Shown here piece by piece: positions 1-8,722 of a stretch of 64,000 bases of DNA. The notes under the pieces were generated by a model. It did no database searches and had not been told where the DNA came from. It saw only the letters and a list, made by a program, of their open reading frames with translations. Within the stretch, counting starts at the first letter, position 1. Every line of letters starts with the position of its first letter. Origin of the DNA: Betaproteobacteria bacterium (GTDB taxonomy: Bacteria > Pseudomonadota > Gammaproteobacteria > Burkholderiales > UBA6910); contig JACPEG010000024.1 in NCBI GenBank assembly GCA_016183615.1, forward strand, positions 1 to 64,000. The letters are read 5' to 3'. The position numbers and the translations under genes were made by a program.

Positions 1-280
1 CGCGTGTTTGTAGGGTGCGCCCTGCGCACCGGTCGCAGGCTCTTGAATCGGTGCGTGGGACGCACCCTACCCAAGGGCCGCCGCGTGTTCGTAGGGTGCG
101 CCCTGCGCACCGGTCGCAGGCTCTTGAATCGGTGCGTGGGACGCGCCCTACCCAAGGGCCGCCGCGTGTTCGTAGGGTGCGCCCTGCGCACCGGTCGTCG
201 GTGGTTGATTCGGTGCGTGGGACGCGCCCTACCCATGGGCCGCCGCGTGTTCGTAGGGTGCGCCCTGCGCACCGGTTGAA
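1..280. repeat. 81-bp tandem repeat, about 3.4 copies, made of REP-like hairpins
   Basis: The head GTAGGGTGCGCCC recurs at 10, 91, 172 and 253, an exact 81-bp period. Each unit carries GTAGGGTGCGCCCTGCGCACC, then a spacer, then an inverted half GGTGCGTGGGACGC followed by CCCTAC, so every unit can fold. The array runs off the left edge, so the copy number is a minimum. The first 306 bases hold no convincing gene. The period is a multiple of three, so the array is open in two frames (a 27-residue Arg-rich repeat), which I take as a side effect. It ends just before the RBS of the first ATPase gene. Confidence 0.9.
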
Positions 281-306
281 GGTTTTTGATTTCAAGGGGG
301 CAAGCC

Positions 307-627
307 ATGGAAGATCTGCTGAAGAGTCTGCTGCAAGCGGAAGCCCTGGCCGAAGCCGAGGTGGCCAAGGCCAACGCGGAGCGGGAGCGCATCATCCAGG
401 AAGCGCTGGAGCAGGCCCGTCGGGCGGAAGACCAGTTCGCCGCCGGCGTCGCGGAGCTGCGGGCCCCCTACCTCGGCCAGGCGGAGGAACGGGCCACCCA
501 GGCCGTCGCCGAGCTCAAGCGAAAATATGGCGAGCGCCACCAGCACCTGCGCACCCTCGCCGAGGAGCGGGAGCAGGCGGCAGCGGACGCCGCGTTCGCC
601 ATCCTGCTCGATCCCGGGAAAAATTAA
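307..627 (+). CDS. V/A-type ATPase peripheral-stalk subunit G/H
   Basis: A 106-residue protein that is almost entirely charged helix (long runs of Ala, Glu, Arg and Gln). This is typical of the small peripheral-stalk subunit that pairs with subunit E as a coiled coil in V/A-type rotary ATPases. The family assignment rests on this composition, the length and its place as first gene of an otherwise complete ATPase operon, because such sequences carry few conserved residues. I chose the ATG at 307 because AAGGGGG ends 6 bases before it. An in-frame TTG at 286 would put the RBS inside the gene. A 256-base repeat-filled gap separates it from subunit C, unusual inside an operon. Confidence 0.75.
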   Translation: MEDLLKSLLQAEALAEAEVAKANAERERIIQEALEQARRAEDQFAAGVAELRAPYLGQAEERATQAVAELKRKYGERHQHLRTLAEEREQAAADAAFAILLDPGKN

Positions 628-680
628 TGGAACGGTCCCGGGCCGAACCCGACGCGACCCGGTGCGGCCGGTGTTCCCCG

Positions 681-847
681 CGGGAGCGAATTTATTCGCG
701 GCCAGAATTCATCCGGGTAGGAGCGAATTTATTCGCGACCGTTTTCTTGTAGGAGCGAATTTATTCGCGACCAGGACCCAGCCGGGTAGGAGCGAATTTA
801 TTCGCGACCAGGACCCAGCCGGGTAGGAGCGAATTCATTCGCGACCA
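681..847. repeat. Cluster of five GTAGGAGCGAATTTATTCGC palindromic repeats
   Basis: Copies start near 681 (degenerate head), 717, 749, 786 and 823. Each holds the palindrome GCGAATTTATTCGC (GCGAATTCATTCGC in the last). The last two copies also share the spacer ACCAGGACCCAGCCGG, giving a 37-base period there. The cluster fills most of the 628-883 gap between the first two ATPase genes. No coding potential is visible. Same class as the elements near 9371 and 18175. Confidence 0.9.
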
Positions 848-883
848 GGGACCCGAAAATATGGCAATGCAAGACCTGACCCC

Positions 884-1927
884 ATGGCCCATGCCTACTT
901 GCATACCCGGGTTTCGCTGATGGCGCGGCGCCTGCTCAAGGGACCGACCCTGATGCAGGTGATCGACAAGACGCTGGCGGAGAGCCGCGGCCTGTTCGAA
1001 GCGACCGGCGCGCAAACCCTGGTGAGCGACGATCCGGTGCAGTCCCGGCGCTCCATGGAGCAGCGGCGCGTGAGCCTGCTGCTCAACGACGTGCTGATTT
1101 TTTCCCGGGCCCTGCACGGCAACGCCCGGGACTTCCTGCTCTACTGGACCCACAACCTGGAGCTCGCCAACCTCAAGTCCATCATCCGCGGGCGCGTGGC
1201 GGGGCAGACCCCGGCGGCGATCCGCGAGCAGCTTCTCGACATGGGTCCGTTCGCCACCCTGCCGGTGGAAGCCCTGCTGCGGGCCGAGAACGAGCTGGAA
1301 GTGCTGCGGCTTCTCGACAACACGCCGTTTGCCGAGATCGCGAGCCAGGCGCGCCGGGTGCTGGAGCAGAAGCGCGACCTGTTCTTCCTCGACACCAGTT
1401 TCGACCGGCGCTTCTACAGCGGCCTGGTGAAGCGGGCGGACCAGGTCCGGGTTCACGACCCCGAGGCGTTCCGCAGCCTGATCGCGGCCGTGATCGACGG
1501 CACCAACCTGGTGTGGCTGCTGCGCTACCGCTTCGTCTACCAGCTCACGCCGGCGGAAACCTACTATCTGCTGATTCCCGCCGATTACCGCCTGTCGGGG
1601 CGGCGGCTGAAGCGGCTCACCGGCCTCGACACCCTGGAGCAGCTGCTCGCCGCCCTGCCCGCGCCGCTCAGGGATCAGGTCGCCGGCTGCGGCAATCCCG
1701 ACGACGTCCAGGGCCGGGTGGAAGCGGCGACGCGCCGGCTCGCCGAGTCGGTGATCGCGCGCTCCTCCTCGGGGTTCGCGCGGGCCTTCGCCTACCTCCT
1801 GCTGCGGGACCAGGACCTGCGGATGCTGCGGGGGCTGGTGCGCGGCCACCTGCTCGGGGTCGATCCCGCGACCCGCCGCCAGGGACTGCGGCTGTCCCAG
1901 GAAACCGGAGAGGCGCCCCGTGTTTAG
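884..1927 (+). CDS. V/A-type ATPase subunit C (central-stalk socket)
   Basis: A 347-residue protein with the start MAHAYLHTRVSLMARRLL, matching the YAYxxARVRxMxxxLL opening of V-type subunit C (archaeal AtpC, eukaryotic subunit d). It forms the cup that joins the rotating D-F stalk to the K ring. Length agrees with the family (about 330-350). The ATG at 884 is the start nearest the conserved helix; there is no strong RBS. Its end overlaps the GTG start of subunit I by 8 bases, so the two are translationally coupled. The preceding gap is full of REP-like hairpins. Confidence 0.9.
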   Translation: MAHAYLHTRVSLMARRLLKGPTLMQVIDKTLAESRGLFEATGAQTLVSDDPVQSRRSMEQRRVSLLLNDVLIFSRALHGNARDFLLYWTHNLELANLKSIIRGRVAGQTPAAIREQLLDMGPFATLPVEALLRAENELEVLRLLDNTPFAEIASQARRVLEQKRDLFFLDTSFDRRFYSGLVKRADQVRVHDPEAFRSLIAAVIDGTNLVWLLRYRFVYQLTPAETYYLLIPADYRLSGRRLKRLTGLDTLEQLLAALPAPLRDQVAGCGNPDDVQGRVEAATRRLAESVIARSSSGFARAFAYLLLRDQDLRMLRGLVRGHLLGVDPATRRQGLRLSQETGEAPRV

Positions 1928-3812
1928 GCCGCTCGCCATGCAGCACGCCGCCCTGTGGCTGGTGCGGGAAAGCGCGCCGGCGGCGGCCCTCGCCCTCGCC
2001 GAATGCGGGGTGTTCAACCCGGACACCTCCGAGCAGTTCAAATACGATCTTCCGGACCTGCCGGAGCAGCATTACCGGGAGGCGTTTCTCGCCGCGCGCA
2101 ACCGCATGGACAAGATCCTCGCCCAGTGCGGCCGCCGGCCGGAGTTCGCGCCCGGGGCGGAAACCCGCCCGGTCCGCCTCGAGGAGCTGGAGCAGCTCAA
2201 CGCGCGGCTCGCGGAGATATGGAACATGCTGTTCCAAGCCCAGGAAAAGCTGCACCGGCTGGAGGAGGAGCATGGCCGCATCACCCAGCTCCTGCAGACC
2301 CTGGACCTGTTCTCCTCCCTCGATCTCGACCTCGGCGCGCTGCTCAGCGAGCACCGCTTCCTCGACGTGCGGGTGGGAACCGCGCCCTCGGCCAACCTGC
2401 CGCGACTGAGGGAGGCGCTGGAGCTGGCGGGATTCCTGCTTACCGTGTTCGCCAGCAGCCATGGCATGGAGCACTGCGTGACCGTGGGTCCTTCGGGGGC
2501 GGGACCGCGAATCAATGCGCTGCTGCAGACCGCCGGCTGGCATACCGTGGAGGTGCCGCCGGAACTGCGCACCCATCCCGAAACCGCGCGCGCGGAGCTG
2601 GTTCTGCGGCTCGCGGCGCTGGAGAAGGAGAGCCTCGCCCAGCGCGGCGCCCTCGAGGGGCTGCAAAGCGCCCATTGGCCGGAGCTGGAGGCGGCCGAGG
2701 CCACTCTCGCGCGCGCCGCCCCCTATGCCTCGGTGATCGACAGCGCCCTGCGTGGCCACGGTGGCCTGGTGCTCATGACCGGCTGGGTGCCAAAGCGCGA
2801 CGCCGAGCGGCTGCGCGAACTGCTGCACGGGCGCATCGGCCGGCCGTTCCTGCTCAAGCTCCGGGAGCCGGAGCCGGGGGAGCGGCCGCGGGTGCCCTCG
2901 GTGGTGCGCCACCCGGCGCTGCTCAGGAGCTTCGCGCAGCTGGTGCGCACCTACGGCGTGCCGCGCTACGGCGAAATCGATCCCACCTGGCTGTTCGCGG
3001 TCTCCTTCGTGCTCATGTTCGGCATGATGTTCGGCGACGTGGGCCAGGGCGCGGTGCTGGCGGCGATCGGGTTCTTCCTGCGCGGCAAGCTGGCCGCGGC
3101 GCGGGTGCTAATGGTGTCGGCGGGCTTCTGCTCGGCGGTGTTCGGCTTTCTCTACGGCAGCGTGTTCGGCTACGAGCACGTGTTCGACGCCCTGTGGATC
3201 TCCCCGCTTTCGGATCCGCTGCGGGTGCTGGCGGTGGCGCTCTACTGGGGAATCGGCTTCATCCTGGTGGTCTCTCTCATCAAGACCCACAATCTCTATG
3301 TCGAAAAGGGCCTGGCGGCGGCGCTGTTCGACGCCGGGGGCGCCGCCGGCATCGCGCTTTATCTCGGCGCGGTGCTGGGCATCGCCGGATGGCTCCGGGA
3401 CGGCGGCTTCGGCGCCGGGCCCGCCGCCCTCGCCTTCCTGGGGGTAGCCGGGGTCCTCATCTATAATTGGCACGAGCAGAAAGGGCCCCAGATGGAGCGC
3501 ATCCTGGTGTCCGCCGTCGAGACCCTGGAGGCCGTCATCGGCTTCTTCGCCAACACACTTTCGTTCATGCGGGTGGGCGCCTTCAGCCTGAACCACGTGG
3601 CGCTGGCGCTCGCGGTGTTCACCGTGGCCGACATGCTGGGCGGGGCGGGCCACTGGGCGGCGGTGGTGGTGGGCAACCTGCTCATCATGGTGCTGGAAGG
3701 CGCCATCGTCGCCATCCAGGCCCTGCGGCTCGAGTACTACGAGGGCTTCTCCCGCTTTTTCAGCGCCGACGGCAGGGAGTTTCGTCCTCTGCAACTGCGG
3801 GAGGGAAAATGA
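1920..3812 (+). CDS. V/A-type ATPase subunit I (membrane stator)
   Basis: A 630-residue two-part protein. Residues 1 to about 345 are a cytoplasmic, helix-rich arm with a coiled coil near 80-125. From about 357 come seven or so membrane segments (WLFAVSFVLMFGMMFGDVGQG onward). The segment SFMRVGAFSLNH carries Arg551, the expected half-channel arginine facing the K-ring carboxylate. Length fits subunit I/a. The GTG at 1920 overlaps subunit C; an ATG at 1938 is a possible alternative. It carries ions across the membrane together with subunit K. Confidence 0.93.
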   Translation: MFRPLAMQHAALWLVRESAPAAALALAECGVFNPDTSEQFKYDLPDLPEQHYREAFLAARNRMDKILAQCGRRPEFAPGAETRPVRLEELEQLNARLAEIWNMLFQAQEKLHRLEEEHGRITQLLQTLDLFSSLDLDLGALLSEHRFLDVRVGTAPSANLPRLREALELAGFLLTVFASSHGMEHCVTVGPSGAGPRINALLQTAGWHTVEVPPELRTHPETARAELVLRLAALEKESLAQRGALEGLQSAHWPELEAAEATLARAAPYASVIDSALRGHGGLVLMTGWVPKRDAERLRELLHGRIGRPFLLKLREPEPGERPRVPSVVRHPALLRSFAQLVRTYGVPRYGEIDPTWLFAVSFVLMFGMMFGDVGQGAVLAAIGFFLRGKLAAARVLMVSAGFCSAVFGFLYGSVFGYEHVFDALWISPLSDPLRVLAVALYWGIGFILVVSLIKTHNLYVEKGLAAALFDAGGAAGIALYLGAVLGIAGWLRDGGFGAGPAALAFLGVAGVLIYNWHEQKGPQMERILVSAVETLEAVIGFFANTLSFMRVGAFSLNHVALALAVFTVADMLGGAGHWAAVVVGNLLIMVLEGAIVAIQALRLEYYEGFSRFFSADGREFRPLQLREGK

Positions 3813-3828
3813 AGAACCTCCGGAGACG

Positions 3829-3858
3829 CGTAGGTTGGGCATTTATGCCCAACCTACG
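3829..3858. repeat. GTAGGTTGGGCATTTATGCCC-type palindrome between subunits I and K
   Basis: A perfect hairpin with arms CGTAGGTTGGGCAT and ATGCCCAACCTACG. The same element is seen near 15280, 15369, 20041 and 43877. It lies 17 bases after the subunit I stop and 44 bases before the subunit K start, inside the operon. There is no U-run, so it is not a typical terminator. It could stabilise or trim mRNA ends and so adjust the amount of K, which must be made in many copies per complex (inference). Confidence 0.9.
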
Positions 3859-3901
3859 TGGTTAAGGAACTTAAGAGTCAAGACCTGTAAAGGAGCGGCA
3901 T

Positions 3902-4345
3902 ATGTTCTGGCTGATCGCAATGATGGGAGTGGCAGTGGCGGGAATCATCGGTCTCGGCGTCCTGCTCGAGCTCAACCGCGGCAAGCTTCCCGTGGTGCCG
4001 CGCCTGGTCAGGGGGGCGGTGGGCGCCAATCTGCTGCTGTTCGCCGGGGCGCTCGCCGGGCTGGCGATTCTGGGCGCCCAGGACGTGATGGCCCAGGCCG
4101 CCGCCCAGGCGCCCCGCGGCGAAATCTCCGTCGGCATGGGCCTTGCCCTCATCGGCGTGGGCATCCCCACCGCCCTGGCCTCCATCGGCGCGGCGCTGGC
4201 GCTGGGGCCGGTCGGCGCCGCCGCGCTGGCGGTGCTGGCCGAGAAGCCGGAGGCCTTCGGCCGCACCCTGGTGTACCTGGGACTCGCCGAGGGGATCGCG
4301 ATCTACGGCCTGGTGGTGAGCATCCTGATGCTGGGCAAGATCTGA
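3902..4345 (+). CDS. V/A-type ATPase proteolipid subunit K
   Basis: A 147-residue, very hydrophobic protein with four membrane helices, that is, two fused c-type hairpins (residues about 1-22, 41-58, 75-105, 121-145). Only the fourth helix has a membrane carboxylate, Glu130 in YLGLAEGIAIYGLV, as in V-type K subunits where one of the two hairpins has lost its site. K subunits form the rotor ring that carries H+ or Na+. The polar residues around Glu130 do not clearly decide which ion is used. A good RBS, AAAGGAG, lies 6-7 bases before the ATG. Subunit F follows after 1 base. Confidence 0.93.
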   Translation: MFWLIAMMGVAVAGIIGLGVLLELNRGKLPVVPRLVRGAVGANLLLFAGALAGLAILGAQDVMAQAAAQAPRGEISVGMGLALIGVGIPTALASIGAALALGPVGAAALAVLAEKPEAFGRTLVYLGLAEGIAIYGLVVSILMLGKI

Positions 4346-4346
4346 C

Positions 4347-4697
4347 ATGGAACCGCGCGTTCCGCCGCCCGCGCCCACGCGCCTGATCGCCATGGGCAGC
4401 GCGCCCCTGATGCAGGGCTTCGGGCTGATCGGGGTCGAAACCTGGCCCGACGCCACCGAGGAGCAGGTCGAGCAGGTGCTCGCGGCGCTGGTGCGCAAGG
4501 GCGAGAAGGCGCTGCTGTTCCTGGAGCAGAATCTCGCCCGCTCCCGGGGCCACTGGCTCAACTGGGTGCGCAACGAGGAAGCGCGCATCGTGATCACCGA
4601 AATCCCGTCGCTCCACGCGCCCCACGCCTATGCGCCGGCGGTGGACAGGCTGGTGCGCTCGATCCTCGGGCCGTCGGCCCTGGAGGACATCCGGTGA
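4347..4697 (+). CDS. V/A-type ATPase subunit F
   Basis: A 116-residue protein with the small Rossmann-like subunit F pattern: an early LIAMGSAPLMQGFGLIGVE strand-turn, then EEQVEQVLAALVRKGEKALLFLEQNLA, and late ARIVITEIPS. Subunit F binds subunit D in the central rotating stalk. The N-terminus has about ten extra Pro-rich residues before the first strand. It starts 1 base after subunit K, and its last 4 bases overlap the GTG of subunit E. Confidence 0.88.
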   Translation: MEPRVPPPAPTRLIAMGSAPLMQGFGLIGVETWPDATEEQVEQVLAALVRKGEKALLFLEQNLARSRGHWLNWVRNEEARIVITEIPSLHAPHAYAPAVDRLVRSILGPSALEDIR

Positions 4698-5344
4698 GTT
4701 CCGAATCCCAGGTGCGGGAGCTGGAAGCGGCGCTGCTGGCCCGCGCCCGGGCCCTGGTGCACGAGCACCTGAAGAAGGCCGCCGAGGAGCGCGAGCGCAT
4801 CCTCGCCGAGTGCGGCAGCCGGCTGCACCTGCGGGAGGAGAAGGAGATTCTCGCCGCCAAGGCCGACGCCGACCGCCTCTACCGGCAGCGGGTGCAGGCC
4901 GCGGAAATCCGCCTGCAGGGCGAGCTCGACCGACTGCGCTGGACCCTGGTGCAGGCGGCGATGGACCAGGTGAAGACCCGCCTCGCGGCGCTGGCGGGCG
5001 ACGAGAAGGCCTACCTGCCGGTGCTGGCGGGCTATCTCGCCCAGGCCTGCCGCAGCATCGGCGAGCCCGAGCTGGTGGCGGAGCTCAACGCGCTCGACCA
5101 CCAGCGGCTCGCCCCACGCTGGGAAGCCTTCGCCCGGGAAGCGGCGCCCGGCCAGCGCGTCACCCTGCATCCCGTGCCCTGCAACGCCTCGGGCGGCGTG
5201 ATCGTGCGCGACGCGGCGAGCCGGGTGCGCATCGACAACAGTTTCGAGGGCCGGCTCGAGCGCCTGCAGGAGCAGCTCCACCACGCGGTGCTGGCGCAGC
5301 TCTTCGCGACAGTGCCCGACATGGAGACCCTGTTCCATGGGTGA
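4694..5344 (+). CDS. V/A-type ATPase subunit E (peripheral stalk)
   Basis: A 216-residue protein with a long charged N-terminal helix (about residues 5-95), expected to coil with subunit G/H, and a globular C-terminal part with the family-like stretch NASGGVIVRDAASRVRIDNSFEGRL, which caps the A3B3 head. GTG start overlapping subunit F. The C-terminus overlaps the start of subunit A by 8 bases. These overlaps imply coupled translation of F, E and A. Confidence 0.9.
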   Translation: MSSESQVRELEAALLARARALVHEHLKKAAEERERILAECGSRLHLREEKEILAAKADADRLYRQRVQAAEIRLQGELDRLRWTLVQAAMDQVKTRLAALAGDEKAYLPVLAGYLAQACRSIGEPELVAELNALDHQRLAPRWEAFAREAAPGQRVTLHPVPCNASGGVIVRDAASRVRIDNSFEGRLERLQEQLHHAVLAQLFATVPDMETLFHG

Positions 5345-7118
5345 GATCCTGGAGATCAACGGCCCCATCCTCACCGTGCGCCTGCCCCAGGTGGTGATCG
5401 GCGAGCAGGTGCGCGTCGGCAGCCTGGCGCTGGTGGGCGAAGTGATCGGCCGCGAGGACGACCGGGCGACGGTCCAGGTCTACGAGGCGACCGAGGGGCT
5501 GCGCCCCGGGGAGCAGGCGGAAGCCCTCGGCCATCCGCTTTCGGTGGAACTGGGGCCGGGACTGCTGGGCGGCATCTTCGACGGCGTGCAGCGCCCCCTC
5601 GACGCAATCCAGAAGGCCTCGGGCGATCGCATGGCCCGCGGGCTCGCCCTGCCGGCCCTGGATCGCGCGCGCAAATGGCGCTTCGAGCCCGCGCCCGATC
5701 TCCACATCGGCGCCCGCGTCCACGGAGGAATGGCGCTGGGAAGCGTGCAGGAGACCGCGAGCATCACCCACAAGATCCTGGTGCCGCCGAACCTGCGCGG
5801 GAAGCTGGTGGATTTGGCGCCTGCCGGCGAATACACCGTGGAACAGGCGATCGCGCGCATCCAGGATCGCCACGGGCCGGTCGCCAAGCTCGCCCTGTTT
5901 CACCGCTGGCCGGTGCGCACGCCGCGGCCGTTCCGCCGGCGCGATCCCGCCGATGAGCCGCTGATCACCGGCCAACGGGTGCTCGACACTTTTTTCCCCC
6001 TGGTGAAGGGCGGCAAGGCCGCGGTGCCGGGGCCCTTCGGCGCCGGCAAGACCGTGATCCAGCACCAGATCGCCCGCTGGTGCGACGCCCGCATCGTGAT
6101 CTACGTGGGCTGCGGCGAGCGCGGCAATGAATTGGTGGACGTGCTGGAGAGCATGCCCAAGCTCACCGATCCCCACACCGGCCGGCCCCTCATGGAGCGC
6201 ACCCTGATCGTGGCGAACACCTCCAACATGCCGGTGGTGGCGCGGGAGGCCTCGGTGTACGTGGGCATCACCATCGCGGAATATTTCCGCGACCAGGGTC
6301 TCGACGTGGTGATCGTGGCCGACTCCACCAGCCGCTGGGCGGAAGCGCTGCGGGAAGTGGCGGGGCGGCTCAGGCAGATGCCGGTGGAGGAAGGCTATCC
6401 CGCCTATCTCGCCTCCCACCTGGCGTCCTTCTACGAGCGCGCGGGCCGGGTCGAGACCCTGTCCGGCGATACCGGATCGGTGACGCTCATCGGCTCGGTG
6501 TCGCCGCCGGGAGGCGATTTCTCCGAGCCGGTCACCAGCCACACCAAGGAAATCATCCAGACGTTCTGGGCCCTCTCCAAGCAGCTCGCCGACGCGCGCC
6601 ATTATCCTGCCGTGGACTGGACCGAGAGCTTTTCCGGCTATGTCGCCGCCAGCGCCCGCTGGTGGGAGACGAACGTGGACAAGTCCTGGGCAGCGAGGCG
6701 CGCGGAGGCGCTCGCCCTGCTGTCCCAGGCAGAGGAGCTGGCCCGCATCGTGAACCTGGTGGGCATGGAGGCGCTGTCCGCCGCCCAGCGCTGGACCCTG
6801 GAGGGCGCCAGCCTCATCAGGGAAGGCGTGCTGCAGCAGTCGGCCCTCGATGAGGTGGACAGCTACTGCTCGCCCGGGAAGCAGTTCCTGCTGCTCGATC
6901 TGGCCCTGTTCATCTACCACGAGGGCATGACCCTGCTCGACAGCGGGGTGCCGGTGCAGCAGCTGCTGGGGCTCCCGCTGCTGTCGAAGGCGCGGCGCTA
7001 CAAGTCCCGGTACCGCAGCGAGGAGATGGAAGCCCTCAAGGCATGTCGCGACGAGATCCGCGGCACTTTCGACCGCATCCGTACCGAGTACACGAAACCG
7101 GTGGAGCGCGCGCGATGA
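5337..7118 (+). CDS. V/A-type ATPase catalytic subunit A
   Basis: A 593-residue catalytic subunit that hydrolyses or makes ATP in the A3B3 head. The Walker A motif GPFGAGKT is at residues 232-239, the V/A-type form rather than the GGAGVGKT of F-type beta. The A-type bulge domain lies before it (residues about 110-190). Also visible are the glycine-rich CGERGNE motif, the Walker B-like VVIVADSTSRW and the SGDTGSVT region. Length is normal. It ends in a 200-base repeat-filled gap before subunit B, although A and B are needed in equal amounts. Confidence 0.96.
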   Translation: MGEILEINGPILTVRLPQVVIGEQVRVGSLALVGEVIGREDDRATVQVYEATEGLRPGEQAEALGHPLSVELGPGLLGGIFDGVQRPLDAIQKASGDRMARGLALPALDRARKWRFEPAPDLHIGARVHGGMALGSVQETASITHKILVPPNLRGKLVDLAPAGEYTVEQAIARIQDRHGPVAKLALFHRWPVRTPRPFRRRDPADEPLITGQRVLDTFFPLVKGGKAAVPGPFGAGKTVIQHQIARWCDARIVIYVGCGERGNELVDVLESMPKLTDPHTGRPLMERTLIVANTSNMPVVAREASVYVGITIAEYFRDQGLDVVIVADSTSRWAEALREVAGRLRQMPVEEGYPAYLASHLASFYERAGRVETLSGDTGSVTLIGSVSPPGGDFSEPVTSHTKEIIQTFWALSKQLADARHYPAVDWTESFSGYVAASARWWETNVDKSWAARRAEALALLSQAEELARIVNLVGMEALSAAQRWTLEGASLIREGVLQQSALDEVDSYCSPGKQFLLLDLALFIYHEGMTLLDSGVPVQQLLGLPLLSKARRYKSRYRSEEMEALKACRDEIRGTFDRIRTEYTKPVERAR

Positions 7119-7127
7119 ATTTCGAAA

Positions 7128-7302
7128 AAGCATCAACGCAAAGGGGAACTGAAAGAACCGCAAAGGACGCAAAGAACGGCAGACTGTCCGACATGCATTC
7201 TTTGCGACCTTTGCGTCTTTGCGTTGAATGGTGCGTGGGACGCACCCTACGCGTCGCCACCGGTTCCTTCGTAGGGTGCGCCCTGCGCACCGAATCCGGC
7301 GG
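7128..7302. repeat. Repeat-filled gap between subunits A and B: GCAAAGGAC arms plus a GTAGGGTGCGCCC hairpin
   Basis: The left arm near 7132-7173 is built from CGCAAAGG-like words (ACCGCAAAGGACGCAAAG). The inverted arm at 7200-7227 reads TTTGCGACCTTTGCGTC and so on, so a long imperfect stem can form around a 27-base loop. From 7229 a GGTGCGTGGGACGCACC half and from 7271 a GTAGGGTGCGCCCTGCGCACC half follow, the same words as the 81-bp array at the start of the window. No gene is visible. Confidence 0.88.
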
Positions 7303-7318
7303 TTGAAAGGCATTCCGA

Positions 7319-8722
7319 ATGAAGGAGATGGAATTCCGCACCGCCTCCGCCGCCCGCGGCGGGCTGCTGTTCATGAAGGGCGTTCCGGGCGTGGCGCTGG
7401 GCGACCGGGCGGCGGTGCGCGATCACCGGGGCCGGCTGCGCAACGGGCTGGTGATCCGCAGCTCCAATGATCTGGTGCTGGTGGAAGTGTTCGAGGGCAC
7501 CGACGGCCTGGACCTGGAGCGCACCTGGGTGCGCTTCCTGGAGGAGCCCTTCGAGCTGCCGCTGTCGCGGGAGCTGCTGGGGCGCGTGTTCAACGGCGTG
7601 GGCCGGCCCCTCGACGGACGCCCGCCCCTGCTCTCGCCGCTCAAGCGTCCGGTGAACGGCGCCCCGGTGAATCCCGCGGCGCGGGCCTATCCGCGGGAAT
7701 TCATCCAGACCGGCATTTCCGCCATCGACGGCATGAACTCGCTGGTGCGGGGCCAGAAGCTGCCGGTGTTCTCCGGGTCGGGGCTGCCCCACAACCGGCT
7801 CGCCGCCCAGATCGTGCGCCAGGCCAGGCTGCCCGGCGAGGAAGGCCGCTTCGCGGTGGTGTTCGCCGCCATGGGCGTGTCCCACTCGGACGCGCGCTTT
7901 TTCCAGGAGGATTTCGAGTCGAGCGGCGTGCTGGGGCAGGTGGTGATGTTCGTGAACCTCGCCGACGATCCGCCCATCGAGCGCCTGATCCTGCCGCGCA
8001 CGGCATTGACCGCCGCCGAATATCTCGCCTACGACCTCGACCTGCACGTGCTGGTGGTGATGACGGACATGACCAACTACGCGGAAGCGCTGCGGGAGGT
8101 GGCCACCGCCAAGGGCGACGTGCCCTCCCGCAAGGGCTATCCCGGCTATCTCTACTCGGACCTGGCGGAGGTCTACGAGCGCGCCGGGCGCATCCGGGAG
8201 CGGCGCGGCTCGGTGACCATGATTCCCGTGGTGTCCATGCCCTCCGACGACATCACCCACCCGATTCCCGATCTCACGGGCTACATCACCGAGGGCCAGG
8301 TGGTGCTGGCCCGGGACTTGAACGCGCGCCACGTCTATCCGCCGGTGGCGGTGCTGCCCTCGCTGTCGCGGCTCATGAAGGACGGCATCGGCAGGAATTA
8401 CACGCGGGACGATCATCCGCGGGTGGCGAGCCAGCTGTTCGCCTCCTACGCCCGGGCGCTGGAAGTGCGCAATCTCGCCGCCATCATCGGCGCCGAGGAG
8501 CTCACCGAAGGCGACCGCCGTTATCTGGCCTTCGCCGACGCATTCGAGAACCGCTTCGTGAGCCAGGGCGAAACCGAGGACCGCACCATTTTCGAGACGC
8601 TTTCCATCGCCTGGGAGGTGCTGTCGCTGCTGCCCGCGGAAGAGCTGATCCGCGTGTCCGAGGAAGAGATCGCCGGCCATCACCGCTTCCAGCCGCTTTC
8701 GGGAGAGGTCCATGCGGCTTAG
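7319..8722 (+). CDS. V/A-type ATPase regulatory subunit B
   Basis: A 467-residue non-catalytic nucleotide-binding subunit of the A3B3 head. The P-loop position reads FSGSGLPHNRLAAQI, the degenerate form characteristic of V/A-type B. Also present are GISAIDGMNSLVRGQKLP, the VVMTDMTNYAEALREV stretch and the GYPGYLYSDLA region. The ATG at 7319 is used because GAAAGG lies about 8 bases before it; a second ATG at 7328 would have no spacing from its purine-rich tract. It overlaps subunit D by 11 bases. Confidence 0.95.
   Translation: MKEMEFRTASAARGGLLFMKGVPGVALGDRAAVRDHRGRLRNGLVIRSSNDLVLVEVFEGTDGLDLERTWVRFLEEPFELPLSRELLGRVFNGVGRPLDGRPPLLSPLKRPVNGAPVNPAARAYPREFIQTGISAIDGMNSLVRGQKLPVFSGSGLPHNRLAAQIVRQARLPGEEGRFAVVFAAMGVSHSDARFFQEDFESSGVLGQVVMFVNLADDPPIERLILPRTALTAAEYLAYDLDLHVLVVMTDMTNYAEALREVATAKGDVPSRKGYPGYLYSDLAEVYERAGRIRERRGSVTMIPVVSMPSDDITHPIPDLTGYITEGQVVLARDLNARHVYPPVAVLPSLSRLMKDGIGRNYTRDDHPRVASQLFASYARALEVRNLAAIIGAEELTEGDRRYLAFADAFENRFVSQGETEDRTIFETLSIAWEVLSLLPAEELIRVSEEEIAGHHRFQPLSGEVHAA

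Noticed and set aside
4-279. Open frame of 91 codons with a 27-residue Arg-rich repeat
   Set aside because: It only reflects the 81-bp tandem repeat, whose period is a multiple of three. No RBS or family match.
1-280. CRISPR-like array
   Set aside because: The units are 81 bp and alike along their whole length, without distinct spacers, and no cas genes are near.
5160-7313. 717-codon open frame antisense to ATPase subunit A
   Set aside because: His/Arg/Gly-rich shadow, no domain, and it covers several real genes.
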